Positions 34,517 to 48,403 of a stretch of 64,000 nucleotides of DNA are shown in pieces. Both the position numbers and the translations under genes were made by a program. This stretch comes from Glandiceps talaboti (lineage: Eukaryota > Hemichordata > Enteropneusta > Spengelidae), in NCBI RefSeq assembly GCF_964340395.1, contig NC_135568.1, positions 13,325,776-13,389,775 on the forward strand. Direction: 5' to 3'. Below the pieces are notes generated by a model. That model was not told where the DNA came from. It saw nothing but the letters and a program-made list of their open reading frames with translations, and made no database searches. Within the stretch, counting starts at the first letter, position 1. Each line of letters starts with the position of its first letter.

Positions 34517-35213
34517 ATACACATCATGATCTCTCCGTCACTTCAATGGTGGATAATGATAAAGGGTAACAAGGTGTGACACATATCATGACCATTTTTC
34601 TGCCAATGTAATATTCAAACTTAATGATCGTGGTTATATTTAGACTTGATGTCTAAAATGTTGACTAGTATCTACGTCTACCATATACATATTTATGTAT
34701 ATTTGACAACTTAGCACTAAAGGTGTATGTGCCAAAACTAGTGCCACATACGGACCTGGAACTGTTTCAAACAGTTTCCTATCTGCATTGATGTTATTAA
34801 CATGGTACAAACTAAGTTTATAAGCTTTTCATTCAAGTACAAATAATTAAATGAAACCACATTCCAGTATAATGTTAATGTAGATGCTGTGAGTACCTTT
34901 CAAATATGTAGTAACAATACGCCTAAATTTGACACACGTTTGCCCCTTTAAACAGAGCACGACTATTTAGCTATAAGTCTTCACCTGGCATGTAGATCAA
35001 AGTTGTATCTCTGACTTTCAATACAGCAACACTAATCCTTGAGATGTCCTATAGAATATGTAGCTGAAAATGAACAAATCAAATGTCCAAACTATTGTAG
35101 AGAACTAAGACTGACAGACTATACATTCCTTTATATATATATATGCTTACATTTCAATTGAAATTTTAGTCACACGAGTATTTAGATTATCACAATCTAC
35201 TTTGTGAAACGTC

Positions 35214-35387
35214 TTACTTTATTTCTGCAATGTTGAAGGCCTTTCTCGATCTGTCCAAGTTAGCCCCTCTTAATTGGAGGCTACTTCGGCGGCGACGACT
35301 GCCCCGCATGGAGCTAGCACCTTCATGGACAAACAGCGTTACAAGAAGACCAAGAACGAGGCATAGGACGAACAGTTTCTTCTCCAT
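35214..35387 (-). CDS. Small secreted-peptide precursor, copy 3 (long type, 57 aa)
   Basis: The ATG is at 35387 and the TAA at 35216-35214. It is the most divergent copy: Cys at residue 9 and Val at 16 within the signal peptide, then HEGASSMRGSRRRRSSLQLR, GAN, and the common C-terminus with Phe replacing Val (KAFNIAEIK). The run of four Arg is a plausible basic cleavage site. The frame is intact despite an inserted three codons and many substitutions nearby, which argues for coding constraint. The function is unknown. Confidence 0.5.
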   Translation of the reverse strand: MEKKLFVLCLVLGLLVTLFVHEGASSMRGSRRRRSSLQLRGANLDRSRKAFNIAEIK

Positions 35388-35502
35388 TTCTAAATATCAC
35401 AAGTGGTTTCTTTTCTCTGAAATATTTAAGAACATGATATATTTTTTAAAAAATACATATTTTTTATTTTGTAAAATCCAAAGTTTACAAACCATGATTG
35501 AG

Positions 35503-35780
35503 TTTAAAGTTGCCATATTGATGGGGATTTGGTATTTCTTTTGGATGTTTAATTTATAAACAAAATTTCATTTATCATTCCTTCCTACCTGAAATATCAA
35601 CTTGAGAGCAAAGAGCTAAAAAAAAGCGTAAAACTTTTGTTATTCTACAAACATTTCACACATTTATTAACCTTTCGTAATTTATTGAGTTACAAACAAA
35701 GACTTGATATATATTGTTTAACCTTGATTTGTCAAGTAGGAAGCCATGATAACTTTATTTTATAAGTTTATCAACACCAA
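35503..35780. mobile_element. Diverged foldback MITE, unit 3
   Basis: It starts TTTAAAGTTGCCATATTGAT and ends near GTAGGAAGCCATGATAAC. It lies 5' of peptide copy 3. Confidence 0.6.
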
Positions 35781-36315
35781 TTTATCATATGTATCAAAAA
35801 TGTTCATAAAATCCATACTATGCAATCAACTGTTCTAACAAGATAAATATCCTATCCTCGGCCACGCGCTTATCAAAAAAAGAAGAAATTTTACATGTTA
35901 ACAATGTTTCTAAATTACCTGCAGTACAGTTACGGTGAGACGCGTACGTTACCAAACGTTGAGTGTTGCTGTCTTCGTCGTTAAGCAGTCTATTGACTAC
36001 CGTTCTGCCCTATGCCTTAATTGTTAATGGGGGAGAGGTCCGTAGGGATTTATGGAGTCACCTTATTAGTTTGAACCAATAGTTAACTGGATTAGAAATG
36101 ACAGACAAGCAAAAAAAATAAATAGTTTTTACACAATAAAATGAGCACTATGATTGGCTGAGGCTATACATGAATTGACGCATCGCCATGATGTGCCATT
36201 TTTCACCACGTCAATGAGGGAAATGACATGCGTGAAAAGGTCGGCCAACTTTTGTACTATTGTACATGTAATGGTATAATCCTGGTGCTGTTGAACTATA
36301 TAGTACACTATATAC

Positions 36316-36350
36316 GTGGTGGTGGTGGTGGTGGTGGTGGTGGTGGTGGA
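36316..36350 (+). repeat. (GGT)n microsatellite, unit 3
   Basis: A pure GGT run, equivalent to those in units 1 and 4. Confidence 0.9.
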
Positions 36351-37539
36351 ATTCATGCGCAAAACAGTGAATGAAAATGCGTCACAGTATTCTCTCGCAC
36401 CTTGCGTACTGACTTTTTGTCGATGGGCAGCTTTTCCAACAGCGCCCCTAGTGGCCAAACTATATAATCTTTTGTCTTTCTTACGTATTAGCGCGCTTAT
36501 TATATTGCAGCTGTTAGAGTCAATCCCAATATTCACCAACACTACATTGCATTGTACAGCCCTATTTTAGAGGAAATATTTGTTTGGTGATTGTAAACTA
36601 CTATACCTGACTATGACACGCAAATAGTCTTGGTACCTCCAATGAGTGAATCTAACAATAGATTTTTTTGTTTTTGTGAAGTCAGTCTTGTACAGAATCC
36701 GCGTCTTGTCAGATATAACTTATAAGGATAGAGAAACAAAGCAACAGTTGTCACTATTACTGCATCGTGCGACCTCTCTAAATAAAGTTCTAAAAGTTGG
36801 CAAGAATAGCGTAGACTACTGTTCACTAATTATGCTAATTAACAAACGTCGTTTTCCACTACGTTCCACCACTTAGATTTTCCTACACTTTTGATACGTT
36901 ATTCAGCATAAAATTCTGAACAAGATGCACCGAAAAATTATTTCTTTTGCAATTAATTATGTCCAGGTTAGGCCTAAAGTTTCACCTGATTGACTGAATT
37001 AGTTCACTAGGCAGCTCATCAGTGGGTCACGTGCTACATGTGAAGTAAACAAAAAGGTGGGGAGCTCCACACAATGTATTGTGTACATGAAAAGCATTCC
37101 CCGGTTTCTCTTGCACAAATTTATCTTGACATGTACAGCACAAGCTTCAGAGTTTTGTATATCACACAAAGCGAAATAGACCTGTTGCCGGGTCCAAGAT
37201 GCAGTGTGCGTCTCTCCATACAATGCCATGTATTGTGTACGCGCTGAGGGGTTTGCAAAAGGATGGTTGTCACCTGACCATACCCTGGGTTTACCTGTAA
37301 AGTCACTATCTATCATTGGTGGCGTTTAGTCCTTGTTCAATCGTTTAGTCTTTGATTTCAATAATCTTCATCATAGCCATTTTTATTTTCAGAATTATAC
37401 AACATTAATAAATACAATACAATGAAATATATTGTTCACATGGTGATATTCTGCTGGCAGCATGGTATATCAGACACAAACACACACTTTATGAAATCAT
37501 TAAATATTAAAACATTTCAAACTTAAAAAACAAAAACAA

Positions 37540-37998
37540 ATGAAATCTCGATGGTCCAGTAACACTCAAAGGGTTTCCAGGCAGAGAATTATCAGGTCGG
37601 CAAACATACAATATGCATGGATGCGGAAATCTAAGACATCTATAAAGAACGGTTTTTATTTCATTTTGTTTTACCGAAAGAGTTTTGACAACGAACTAGC
37701 TAAAACATCGTCGCAATTAAAAATTGTTGCAACTTTTGAAATCACCAATGAGAGATATCACAGCTGTCCTGAGCTATCAAAACATATCTGGAACTTGAAA
37801 AGGAAAGGTCAAGAGTATACCATCGACTGGTCTGTCATCACACGCGCATCATCCTATTCTAATGTTTCAAAGCGATGTGATCTCTGTCTGGCAGAAAAGC
37901 TATGTATCATCTACGCTGACAAATCCTTTTTATTAAACAAACGATCTGAATTAATATCAAAGTGCCGACATCAAAATAGACCGTTAGTCGACCGATGA
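37540..37998 (+). mobile_element. Penelope-like GIY-YIG C-terminal remnant, unit 3
   Basis: The frame of 152 codons is like unit 2, with CPELSKHIW in place of CTELSKHIW. Confidence 0.7.
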
Positions 37999-38067
37999 TT
38001 GCGAAAGCATGAAACACTGTGTAACGGCTCCTGTGTATCTTACTTGATACTGTACTATTATTACTAG

Positions 38068-38068
<1 letters not shown>

Positions 38069-38165
<97 letters not shown>

Positions 38166-38224
38166 GAAAGAAGACGAGTCTGATATTATATTGTGGAATT
38201 ACACTACGGACCGTTTCACCAGAA

Positions 38225-38300
<76 letters not shown>
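38069..38300. repeat. (TA)n with a 68-bp inserted segment, units 3/4
   Basis: TA runs at 38069-38160 and 38228-38300 flank 38161-38228 (AAATGAAAGAAGACGAGTC to CACCAGAAGGAT). On the minus strand that segment reads TGGTGAAACGGTCCGTAGTG. This is the GAAA-stem III-UA part of a second hammerhead-like sequence whose CTGATGA half is missing. Confidence 0.85.
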
Positions 38301-38303
<3 letters not shown>

Positions 38304-41076
38304 ACGCTTTCTTTGACTGATTTCTTAGAGGGGAATCACTTCATGAGTTACATCACATATCAAAATTGACGTTATTCCCAAGAAACAGCTCATTGAAAAT
38401 TTTTCACTTTCATTGTTCTGGCAGTGTCCCATGTTGGATCATGTGAGTCATCAGACATGAATATGTATGAGATGAATATTGATGACTGTTTATCAGAAGG
38501 TAACAGTGTTACCGATGAGATATTCATAGTTTTAGTAAATTCCATATTTTGACCATAATGTTATCTTTATGCCATAATAGGCCTTTCCAAATTTTGCCAT
38601 AGTGGCGCTCTACTTCCTGTCTGTGTGAACCTTGGGGGTATACATGGTATAGGTTACTCAGTGAATCATACAGCGATGCTGCTTTTCTCGATGTCTGAAC
38701 AATATGAAAAAACACTCCCGATTTACACTTCTAGAGCATATCAAGGGATAAGGCTCTTAAGAAACAGTACCATGAGGTGATGATACCCCCAATTTGAGCG
38801 AGGGTGCTGTATTCTCAATGTCCTGTTTCCAATCTGGAATGGTATATTGGTATCAATTAAAAGTTATTCACTCTACCTGCTCTAAGAGGTAGATAGACAC
38901 CGTACACTTTCTACAGTGTTTTGTTTTGAGTCTGTTCAGCTAACTACACATGTCCACTGCATCAAGTTACACTCGTACCGGATCACACGAGGACAAATAG
39001 CTCAACCATGGAAGTATAACACACCATACTTCCATGGCTCAACAGACATAGATTTGAAATTCGCCATTTACCTCTCCAAACTAGAATGGTGTCTTTTTCA
39101 CCGATATGCAAACATTTGTTCTAAGTATTAATTCATGACAGCTGAGAGTTCACGGTGACCTCGCAAAACATCAAAACGTAGCGAATATCAGAAAGTTGTA
39201 TTCTGTCATCCGTAACACTTCCATGGCTCAACAGACATAGATTTGTAATTCGCCATTTAACTCTCCAAGCTAGAATGGTGTCTTTTTCACCTTCTGGCCT
39301 TTATTACTCAAAGCTTACGAAAATATCTACATTGCAGGGGTTTCTATTATTAAACAATGATGTCATAATGTCTTCTATCTGATTGGATGAAAATAAACGA
39401 TGACGTCATGGGTGACAATTAACTGAAAATAATATAGTCAGCGAAATTTGACTTGTATACGAAGACCTCTCACTAATGTTATCTGTGACAAAGCAATGGG
39501 GTTATTTTTACACTCAACTGATCACAATATGTCAATGCTTAGTTTTCTCGCCATTCAACCGATAAGAACCAAGATTAAAACTACTTGGTGTGTATTTTAC
39601 AATGAATTTAATGCATTTTTAGGCAAGGGGACAACATTGACGAAATAATGAATATTCAAATATTGGTCCATGTTAGAGTAGAGACATTCACTTTGAACTA
39701 CGGTGACCTCCTTTGAGTCAAAAAAAGGAGATCTGTTTCTAATCAGGACATTATCTAAAGTAGTGCTACGATACTATTTTTTTAATATTCTCAACAAACC
39801 TGTCACCCAATCTACTACTTATGACAGTTACTGTTCTTTTTATTTAGTACTTTTAAAGTACTCAAGTAGAGCAAGTGTGTATATGGGGCCGATGCTGATG
39901 TCATTAACTTGTTCACGATTGGTCTGCAGTTGTCTTCACTGAAGTAGCAATTAATGTAGGTAGGAGGGTTATTTTTGTGTTTTGCCCGGATCTGCAGACT
40001 GCATTGGCTGGATAAACACACAGACACAAAAGATCGACGTGGGGTATTTCAGTGATGCGCACACTGACCAGAAACAATTCTTTTCTTTTTGGCCTTTGTG
40101 AGATTTTTGTATTGTCTGGCCTAAAGGTATGCTGACCCTCAGGCTCTTTCAAGGACAGAAGTGTCATTGATAAGGTCAGTGTTTAGAAGTAGATTAGAGT
40201 TGTTTGGCGTGGTTAGTTGGCATGTAAACCTGGTCCAGTGAGTGATTCCTGAGTACTAAAATTTCAAAAACAAAAAACAAATTCGATGGCATGCGAAAAA
40301 TACTTGTAAAATATCCAGAGTGTAGAGTTTCACATTGCGGTTAGAAAAAGTAAATTAAATGCACATATTATGAAATGGGGACAGTTTTTGAAATTGATAA
40401 TTTAATAATAGTCTCCGAATACAAAATGTAAATTCATGAAAAGAGTTGTATCTTTGTAATAAGCCCAATAAAAATATTATTTAATAAAATAAAAAATTGT
40501 TAGCCAATAATAAACACAACATACTTTTGATAAGTTGAAAGCATTTGACTGCAAACAGTTAATCTTGTATCCAATCTGAATTCATGTACCTTAAGTTGCT
40601 GACCCCTTTTCCAGTTGAAATAACGAATTGGGGGCTGAAAAATACAACATTTTGTTGTCTGGCTTAAACTATAACTCATAAACGATCCGATGACGTAATT
40701 TATTTTAAAATGTTGAGGAACATCATACTATGTAATCAACTGTTGAAGCAATGCCAGAAGACAATGGTAATGTTGTAGAATACATGCATCGACATTATAT
40801 TATACTGAAAAGTGGTTGTATTGAAGTAATTTCACTTGAGTAAAAAGCTTATAAACTCAGCTTGTGCCACTTTAATTCTATGAAAGTCTTCTGATTGGAA
40901 CCAGTTATTTGTTCATCAATTCTACTCTCCAGTGTTGTCGTTGGCTATTTCAGCCTGTCTTTCCATTCGTTCTTTCCTTCCTTCCTTCACCATGGTTTCT
41001 TTTCCTTCGCTGGAATGAATAACAAGACAGAAAAGAGTGTTTACTATAGGGTAAAGGATACAAAACACAAACTTTT

Positions 41077-41431
41077 ATGTTTTACAGTAATTTATACAAG
41101 GATCTAAGGAAAGCATTAGTGGATAAAATAATTACTTCAATGCCAAACTTTAGTCATATGGACATTTACGAAAATCTATGCCATTCAAGTTTAAAATTTC
41201 CCATTGATACCGGAAACCTTCTACACCACGAAGCAAGAAAACCTTTATTCATAATTAAAACGTATGTGATATTTATTTATTTATGTATTTTGAAATTTTC
41301 CTTTCTGTCCTATAAGCCAGAGGGCCGGACGTGGCCCTTCTGTTTGTAAGTTTTGTTTGTATAATTTAAATAAGTCCACATAGGACACCTTAATAAACAA
41401 TAACATAACATAACATAACATAACATAACAT
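41077..41431 (+). mobile_element. LINE-like 3' end with (AACAT)n tail, unit 4
   Basis: Same segment. The tail is pure AACAT without the TTAA variant. Confidence 0.45.
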
Positions 41432-42292
41432 ATACACCATGGTCTGTCCGTCACTTCAATGGTGGATAATGTCAAGGGTAACAAGGTGTGACATATCATG
41501 ACAATTTTTCTGCCAATGTAATATTCAAACTTAATGATCGTGGTTATATTTACACTTGATGTCTAAAATGTTGACTAGTATCTACGTCTACCATATACAT
41601 AATTATGTATATTGACAACTTAGCACTAAAAAGGTGTATGTGCCAAAATTAGCGCCACATACGGACCTGGAACTGTTTCAAACAGTTTCCTATCTGCATC
41701 GATGTTGTTAACATGGTACAAACTAAGGTTATAAGCGTTTTATTCAAGTACAAATAATTAAATGAAACCACATTCCAGTATATAACATTACATTTGTCTT
41801 CTGACATTGTTAGAAGAGTTGATTGCTGTATAGTATGGTTTTCGTGAACATTTTTGATACGTATGATAAATTACGTGATCGGACAGTTTATAGGTTATAT
41901 CTTAATACCAGGTTTGAGTTCAGTCAATTGCGAGTGGTTAAGTGTGCTCCAATCAGTAAGTTCACTACTGCGAGTGCCTTTCAAATGTGTTGTAAATATA
42001 CGCCTAAATTTGACACACGTTTGCCCCTTTAAACAGAGCACGACTGTTTAGCGATAAGTCTTCACCTGGCATGTAGATCAAAGTTGTATCTCTGACTTTC
42101 AATACAGCAACACTAATCCTTGAGATGTCCTATAGAATATGTAGCTGAAAATGAACAAATCAAATGTCCAAACTATTGTAGAGAACTAAGACTAACAGAC
42201 TATACATTGCTTTATATATATATGCTCACATTTCATTTGAAATTTTAGTCGCACGAGTATTTGGATTACCACAAACTATTTTGTGAATCATC

Positions 42293-42439
42293 TTACTTTA
42301 TTTCTGCAATGTTGACGGCCTTTCTAGATCTGTCCAAGGTTGGTACGCGGTCGCGTCGGCGGATGCTAGCACCTTCATGGACAAACAGCGTTAGAAGAAG
42401 ACCAAGAACGAGGAAGAGGGCGAACAGTTTCTTCTCCAT
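42293..42439 (-). CDS. Small secreted-peptide precursor, copy 4 (short type, 48 aa)
   Basis: The ATG is at 42439 and the TAA at 42295-42293. It is identical to copy 1 except Val for Leu in the basic segment (RRRDRVPT). The signal peptide, HEGAS boundary and C-terminal RKAVNIAEIK are the same. The flanking kilobases also match unit 1, so copies 1 and 4 descend from one recent duplication or conversion event. The function is unknown, and the stop-overlapping donor GTAAGA is present. Confidence 0.5.
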   Translation of the reverse strand: MEKKLFALFLVLGLLLTLFVHEGASIRRRDRVPTLDRSRKAVNIAEIK

Positions 42440-42546
42440 TTTTAAATACCACCAGTGGTTTTTTTTCTCTGAAATATTTAAAGTGCATGATATATTTTTA
42501 AATACCTTTTTTGGGTAAAATACAAAGTTTACATGCAATGATTGAG

Positions 42547-42836
42547 TTTAAAGTGGCCATGTGGATGGAGATTTGGTATCTAATTTATCATGGCTTCCAA
42601 CTTGAAAAATGATAATAAAAAATAAAAATAAAAGTGTGTTTGTAAGTCAATACATTGCAAAGAGCTAAACAAAATTGTAAAAAGTTTGTTATTGTACGTG
42701 CAATAACAAACATTTCACACATTTATTAATCTTTCGCAAATTATTGAGGTACAAACAAGGGCTTGACCGTTATGTTGTTTCACATTGATTTGTCAAGTAG
42801 GATGCCATGATAACTTTATTTGATAAGTTTATAAAA
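42547..42836. mobile_element. Diverged foldback MITE, unit 4
   Basis: Nearly identical to the unit 1 copy, with the central GTTATTGTACGTGCAATAAC retained. Confidence 0.7.
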
Positions 42837-43410
42837 ACCAATGTATCATATGTATCAAAAATGTTCATGAAATCGATACTTTTGCAATCAATTGTTCTAA
42901 GAAGATAAATACCCTATCATCCATACGGCCATGCGCCTAAAAAAGATGAAATTTTACATATGGAAGAGCAATGTTCCTAAATTACCTGCAGTACAGTTAC
43001 GATGAGACGCGTACGTTACCAAACGTTGAGTGTTGCTGTCTTCGTCGTTAAGCAGTCTATTGACTGTCCTACCGTTCTACCCTATGCCTTACTTGTTGTA
43101 CATGGGGGAGAGGTCCATAGGGATTTAAGGAGTCACCTCATTATTTTAAGCCAATAGTTAACTGGATTAGAAATGACAGACAAGCAAAACAATAGTTTTT
43201 TCACAATAAAATGAGCACTGTGATTGGTTGAGGCTATGTATGAATTGACGTACCATATCGCCCGGCCGTTTAACGTGACCTTCACGTACCCTTTTTCACG
43301 GTCGTCAATTATGGAAATAACGTGCGTGAAAAGTTTAAGGCTACCTATTGTACATGTAATGGTATCTTCCTTACTGTTGAAGTATAGTACACTTATGGTA
43401 TTGTTGTTGT

Positions 43411-43450
43411 TGTTGGTGGTGGAGGTGGTGGTGGTGGTGGTGGTGGTGGA
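43411..43450 (+). repeat. (GTT)n/(GGT)n microsatellite, unit 4
   Basis: A short GTT run followed by GGT units, equivalent to unit 1. Confidence 0.9.
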
Positions 43451-44584
43451 ACTCATAACATTGTGACTGAAAATGCGTCACAGTCCTCTCGGACAATATT
43501 CACCAACACTATATTGTACAGCCCTATTTTAGAGGAAATATTTGTTTGGTGATTGTAAACTACTATACCTGACTATGACACGCAAATAGTCTTGGTACCT
43601 CCAATGAGTGAATCTAACAATATATTTTTTGTTTTTGTGAAGTCAGTCTTGTACAGAATCCGCGTCTTGTCAGATATAACTTATAAGGATAGAGAAACAA
43701 AGCAACAGTTGTCACTATTACTGCATCGTGCGACCTCTCTAAATAAAGTTCTAAAAGTTGGCAAGAATAGCGTTGACTACTGTTCACTAATTATGCTAAT
43801 TAACAAACGTCGTTTTCCACTACGTTCCACCACTTAGATTTTCCTACACTTTTGATACGTTATTCAGCATAAAATTCTGAACAAGATGCACCGAAAAATT
43901 ATTTCTTTTGCAATTAATTATGTCCAGGTTAGGCCTAAAGTTTCACCTTATTGACTGAATTAGTTCACTAGGCAGCTCATCACTGGGTAACGTGCTACAT
44001 GTGAAGTAAACAAAAAGGTGGGGAGCTCCACACAATGTATTGTGTACATGAAAAGCATTCCCCGGTTTCTCTTGCACAAATTTATCTTGACATGTACAGC
44101 ACAAGCTTCAGAGTTTTGTATATCACACAAAGCGAAATAGACCTGTTGCCGGGTCCAAGATGCAGTGTGCGTCTCTCCATACAATGCCATGTATTGTGTA
44201 CGCGCTGAGGGGTTTGCAAAAGGATGGTTGTCACCTGACCATACCCTGGGTTTACCTGTAAAGTCACTATCTATCATTGGTGGCGTTTAGTCCTTGTTCA
44301 ATCGTTTAGTCTTTGATTTCAATAATCTTCATCATAGAATTTTTTATTTTCAGAATATAGAACATTAATAAATACAATACAATGAAATATATTGTTCACA
44401 TGGCGATATTCTGCCGGCAGCATGGTATATCAGACACAAACACACACTTTATGAAATCATTAAATATTAAAACATTTCAAACTTAAAAAACAAAAACAAA
44501 TGAAATCTCGATGGTCCAGTAACACTCAACTTAAAGGTTTCCAGGCAGAGAATTATCAGGTCGGCAAACATACAATATGCATGG

Positions 44585-44962
44585 ATGCGGAAATCTAAGA
44601 CATCTATAAAGAACGGTTTTTATTTCATTTTGTTTTACCGAAAGAGTTTTGACAACGAACTAGCTAAAACATCGTCGCAATTAAAAATTGTTGCAACTTT
44701 TGAAATCACCAATGAGAGATATCACAGCTGTCCTGAGCTATCAAAACATATTTGGAACTTGAAAAGGAAAGGTCAAGAGTATACCATCGACTGGTCTGTC
44801 ATCACACGCGCATCATCCTATTCTAATGTTTCAAAGCGATGTGATCTCTGTCTGGCAGAAAAGCTATGTATCATCTACGCTGACAAATCCTATTTATTAA
44901 ACAAACGATCTGAATTAATATCAAAGTGCCGACATCAAAATAGACCGTTAGTCGACCGATGA
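44585..44962 (+). mobile_element. Penelope-like GIY-YIG C-terminal remnant, unit 4
   Basis: The 125-codon frame is like unit 1, with one Phe-to-Tyr change (DKSYLLNKRSE). Confidence 0.7.
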
Positions 44963-45031
44963 TTGCGAAAGCATGAAACACTGTGTAACGGCTCCTGTGT
45001 ATCTTACTTGATACTGTACTATTATTACTAG

Positions 45032-45095
<64 letters not shown>

Positions 45096-45154
45096 GAAAG
45101 AAGACGAGTCTGATATTATATTGTGGAATTACACTACGGACCGTTTCACCAGAA

Positions 45155-45246
<92 letters not shown>
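45032..45246. repeat. (TA)n with a 68-bp inserted segment, units 4/5
   Basis: Same arrangement as 38069-38300. The non-TA insert is 45091-45158. Confidence 0.85.
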
Positions 45247-45249
<3 letters not shown>

Positions 45250-48022
45250 ACGCTTTCTTTGACTGATTTCTTAGAGGGGAATCACTTCATGAGTTACATC
45301 ACATATCAAAATTGACGTTATTCCCAAGAAACAGCTCATTGAAAATTTTTCACTTTCATTGTTCTGGCAGTGTCCCATGTTGGATCATGTGAGTCATCAG
45401 ACATGAATATGTATGAGATGAATATTGATGACTGTTTATCAGAAGGTAACAGTGTTACCGATGAGATATTCATAGTTTTAGTAAATTCCATATTTTGACC
45501 ATAATGTTATCTTTATGCCATAATAGGCCTTTCCAAATTTTGCCATAGTGGCGCTCTACTTCCTGTCTGTGTGAACCTTTGGGGTATACATGGTATAGGT
45601 TACTCAGTGAATCATACAGCGATGCTGCTTTTCTCGATGTCTGAACAATATGAAAAAACACTCCCGATTTACACTTCTAGAGCATATCAAGGGATAAGGC
45701 TCTTAAGAAACAGTACCATGAGGTGATGATACCCCCAATTTGAGCGAGGGTGCTGTATTCTCAATGTCCTGTTTCCAATCTGGAATGGTATATTGGTATC
45801 AATTAAAAGTTATTCACTCTACCTGCTCTAAGAGGTAGATAGACACCGTACACTTTCTACAGTGTTTTGTTTTGAGTCTGTTCAGCTAACTACACATGTC
45901 CACTGCATCAAGTTACACTCGTACCGGATCACACGAGGACAAATAGCTCAACCATGGAAGTATAACCCACCATACTTCCATGGCTCAACAGACATAGATT
46001 TGAAATTCGCCATTTACCTCTCCAAACTAGAATGGTGTCTTTTTCACCGATATGCAAACATTTGTTCTAAGTATTAATTCATGACAGCTGAGAGTTCACG
46101 GTGACCTCGCAAAACATCAAAACGTACCGAATATCAGAATGTTGTATTCTGTCATCCGTAACACTTCCATGGCTCAACAGACATAGATTTGTAATTCGCC
46201 ATTTAACTCTCCAAGCTAGAATGGTGTCTTTTTCACCTTCTGGCCTTTATTACTCAAAGCTTACGAAAATATCTACATTGCAGGGGTTTCTATTATTAAA
46301 CAATGATGTCATAATGTCTTCTATCTGATTGGATGAAAATAAACGATGACGTCATGGGTGACAATTAACTGAAAATAATATAGTCAGCGAAATTTGACTT
46401 GTATACGAAGACCTCTCACTAATGTTATCTGTGACAAAGCAATGGGGTTATTTTTACACTCAACTGATCACAATATGTCAATGCTTAGTTTTCTCGCCAT
46501 TCAACCGATAAGAACCAAGATTAAAACTACTTGGCGTGTATTTTACAATGAATTTAATGCATTTTTAGGCAAGGGGACAACATTGACGAAATAATGAATA
46601 TTCAAATATTGGTCCATGTTAGAGTAGAGACATTCACTTTGAACTACGGTGACCTCCTTTGAGTCAAAAAAAGGAGATCTGTTTCTAATCAGGACATTAT
46701 CTAAAGTAGTGCTACGATACTATTTTTTTAATATTCTCAACAAACCTGTCACCCAATCTACTACTTATGACAGTTACTGTTCTTTTTATTTAGTACTTTT
46801 AAAGTACTCAAGTAGAGCAAGTGTGTATATGGGGCCGATGCTGATGTCATTAACTTGTTCACGATTGGTCTGCAGTTGTCTTCACTGAAGTAGCAATTAA
46901 TGTAGGTAGGAGGGTTATTTTTGTGTTTTGCCCGGATCTGCAGACTGCATTGGCTGGATAAACACACGCACACAAAAGATCGACGTGGGGTATTTCAGTG
47001 ATGCGCACACTGACCAGAAACAATTCTTTTCTTTTTGGCCTTTGTGAGATTTTTGTATTGTCTGGCCTAAAGGTATGCTGACCCTCAGGCTCTTTCAAGG
47101 ACAGAAGTGTCATTGATAAGGTCAGTGTTTAGAAGTAGATTAGAGTTGTTTGGCGTGGTTAGTTGGCATGTAAACCTGCTCCAGTGAGTGATTCCTGAGT
47201 ACTAAAATTTCAAAAACAAAAAACAAATTCGATGGCATGCGAAAAATACTTGTAAAATAAAATATATGTAGAGTTTCACATTGCGGTTAGAAAAAGTAAA
47301 TTAAATGCACATATTATGAAATGGGGACAGTTTTTGAAATTGATAATTTAATAATAGTCTCCGAATACAAAATGTAAATTCATGAAAAGAGTTGTATCTT
47401 TGTAATAAGCCCAATAAAAATATTATTTAATAAAATAAAAAATTGTTAGCCAATAATAAACACAACATACTTTTGATAAGTTGAAAGCATTTGACTGCAA
47501 ACAGTTAATCTTGTATCAAATCTGAATTCATGTACCTCAAGCTGTTGACCCCTTTTCCAGTTGAAATAACGAATTGGGGGCTGAAAAATACAACATTATG
47601 TTGTCTGGCTTAAACTATAACTCATAAACGATCCGATGACGTAATTTATTTTAAAATGTTGAGGAACATCATACTATGTAATCAACTGTTGAAGCAATGC
47701 CAGAAGACAATGGTAATGTTATAGAATACATGCATCGACATTATATTATACTGAAAAGTGGTTGTATTGAAGTAATTTCACTTGAGTAAAAAGCTTATAA
47801 ACTCAGCTTGTGCTACTTTAATTCTATGAAAGTCTTCTGATTGGAACCAGTTATTTGTTCATCAATTCTACTCTCCAGTGTTGTCTTTGGTTATTTCAGC
47901 CTGTCTTTCCATTCGTTCTTTCCTTCCTTCCTTCAGCATGGTTTCTTTTCCTTCGCTGGAATGAATAACGAGACAGAAAAGAGTGTTTACTATAGGGTAA
48001 AGGATATAAAACACAAACTTTT

Positions 48023-48403
48023 ATGTTTTACAGTAATTTATACAAGGATCTAAGGAAAGCATTAGTGGATAAAATAATTACTTCAATGCCAAACTTTAGT
48101 CATATGGACATTTACGAAAAACTATGCCATTCAAGTTTAAAATTTCCCATTGATACCGGAAACCTTCTACACCACGAAGCACCACGAAGCAAGAAAACCT
48201 TTATTCATAATTAAAACGTATGTGATATTTATTTATTTATGTATTTTGAAATTTTCTTTTGTGTCCTATAAGCCAGAGGGCCGGACGTGGCCCTTCTGTT
48301 TGTAATTTTTGTATATATAATTTGAATAAGTCCACATAGGACACCTTAATAAACAATAACATAACATAACATAACATAACTTAACATAACATAACATAAC
48401 ATA
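48023..48403 (+). mobile_element. LINE-like 3' end with (AACAT)n tail, unit 5
   Basis: It shares the CACCACGAAG duplication with unit 2. The tail carries the empty TTAA target CATAACTTAACATAAC. Confidence 0.45.

Larger units (their letters stand above)
31380..38301 (+). repeat. Array unit 3
   Basis: The left end of the P module matches unit 2 (AAATTGTCGTTATTCCC), while its right part matches unit 4 (AGTGTTGTCGTTGGC). It contains the most divergent peptide copy and lacks the transposon, showing the empty TTAA site near 34496. Confidence 0.9.
38302..45247 (+). repeat. Array unit 4
   Basis: The left end of the P module matches unit 5 (AAATTGACGTTATTCCC), while its right part matches unit 3. 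The peptide half matches unit 1. Confidence 0.9.
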
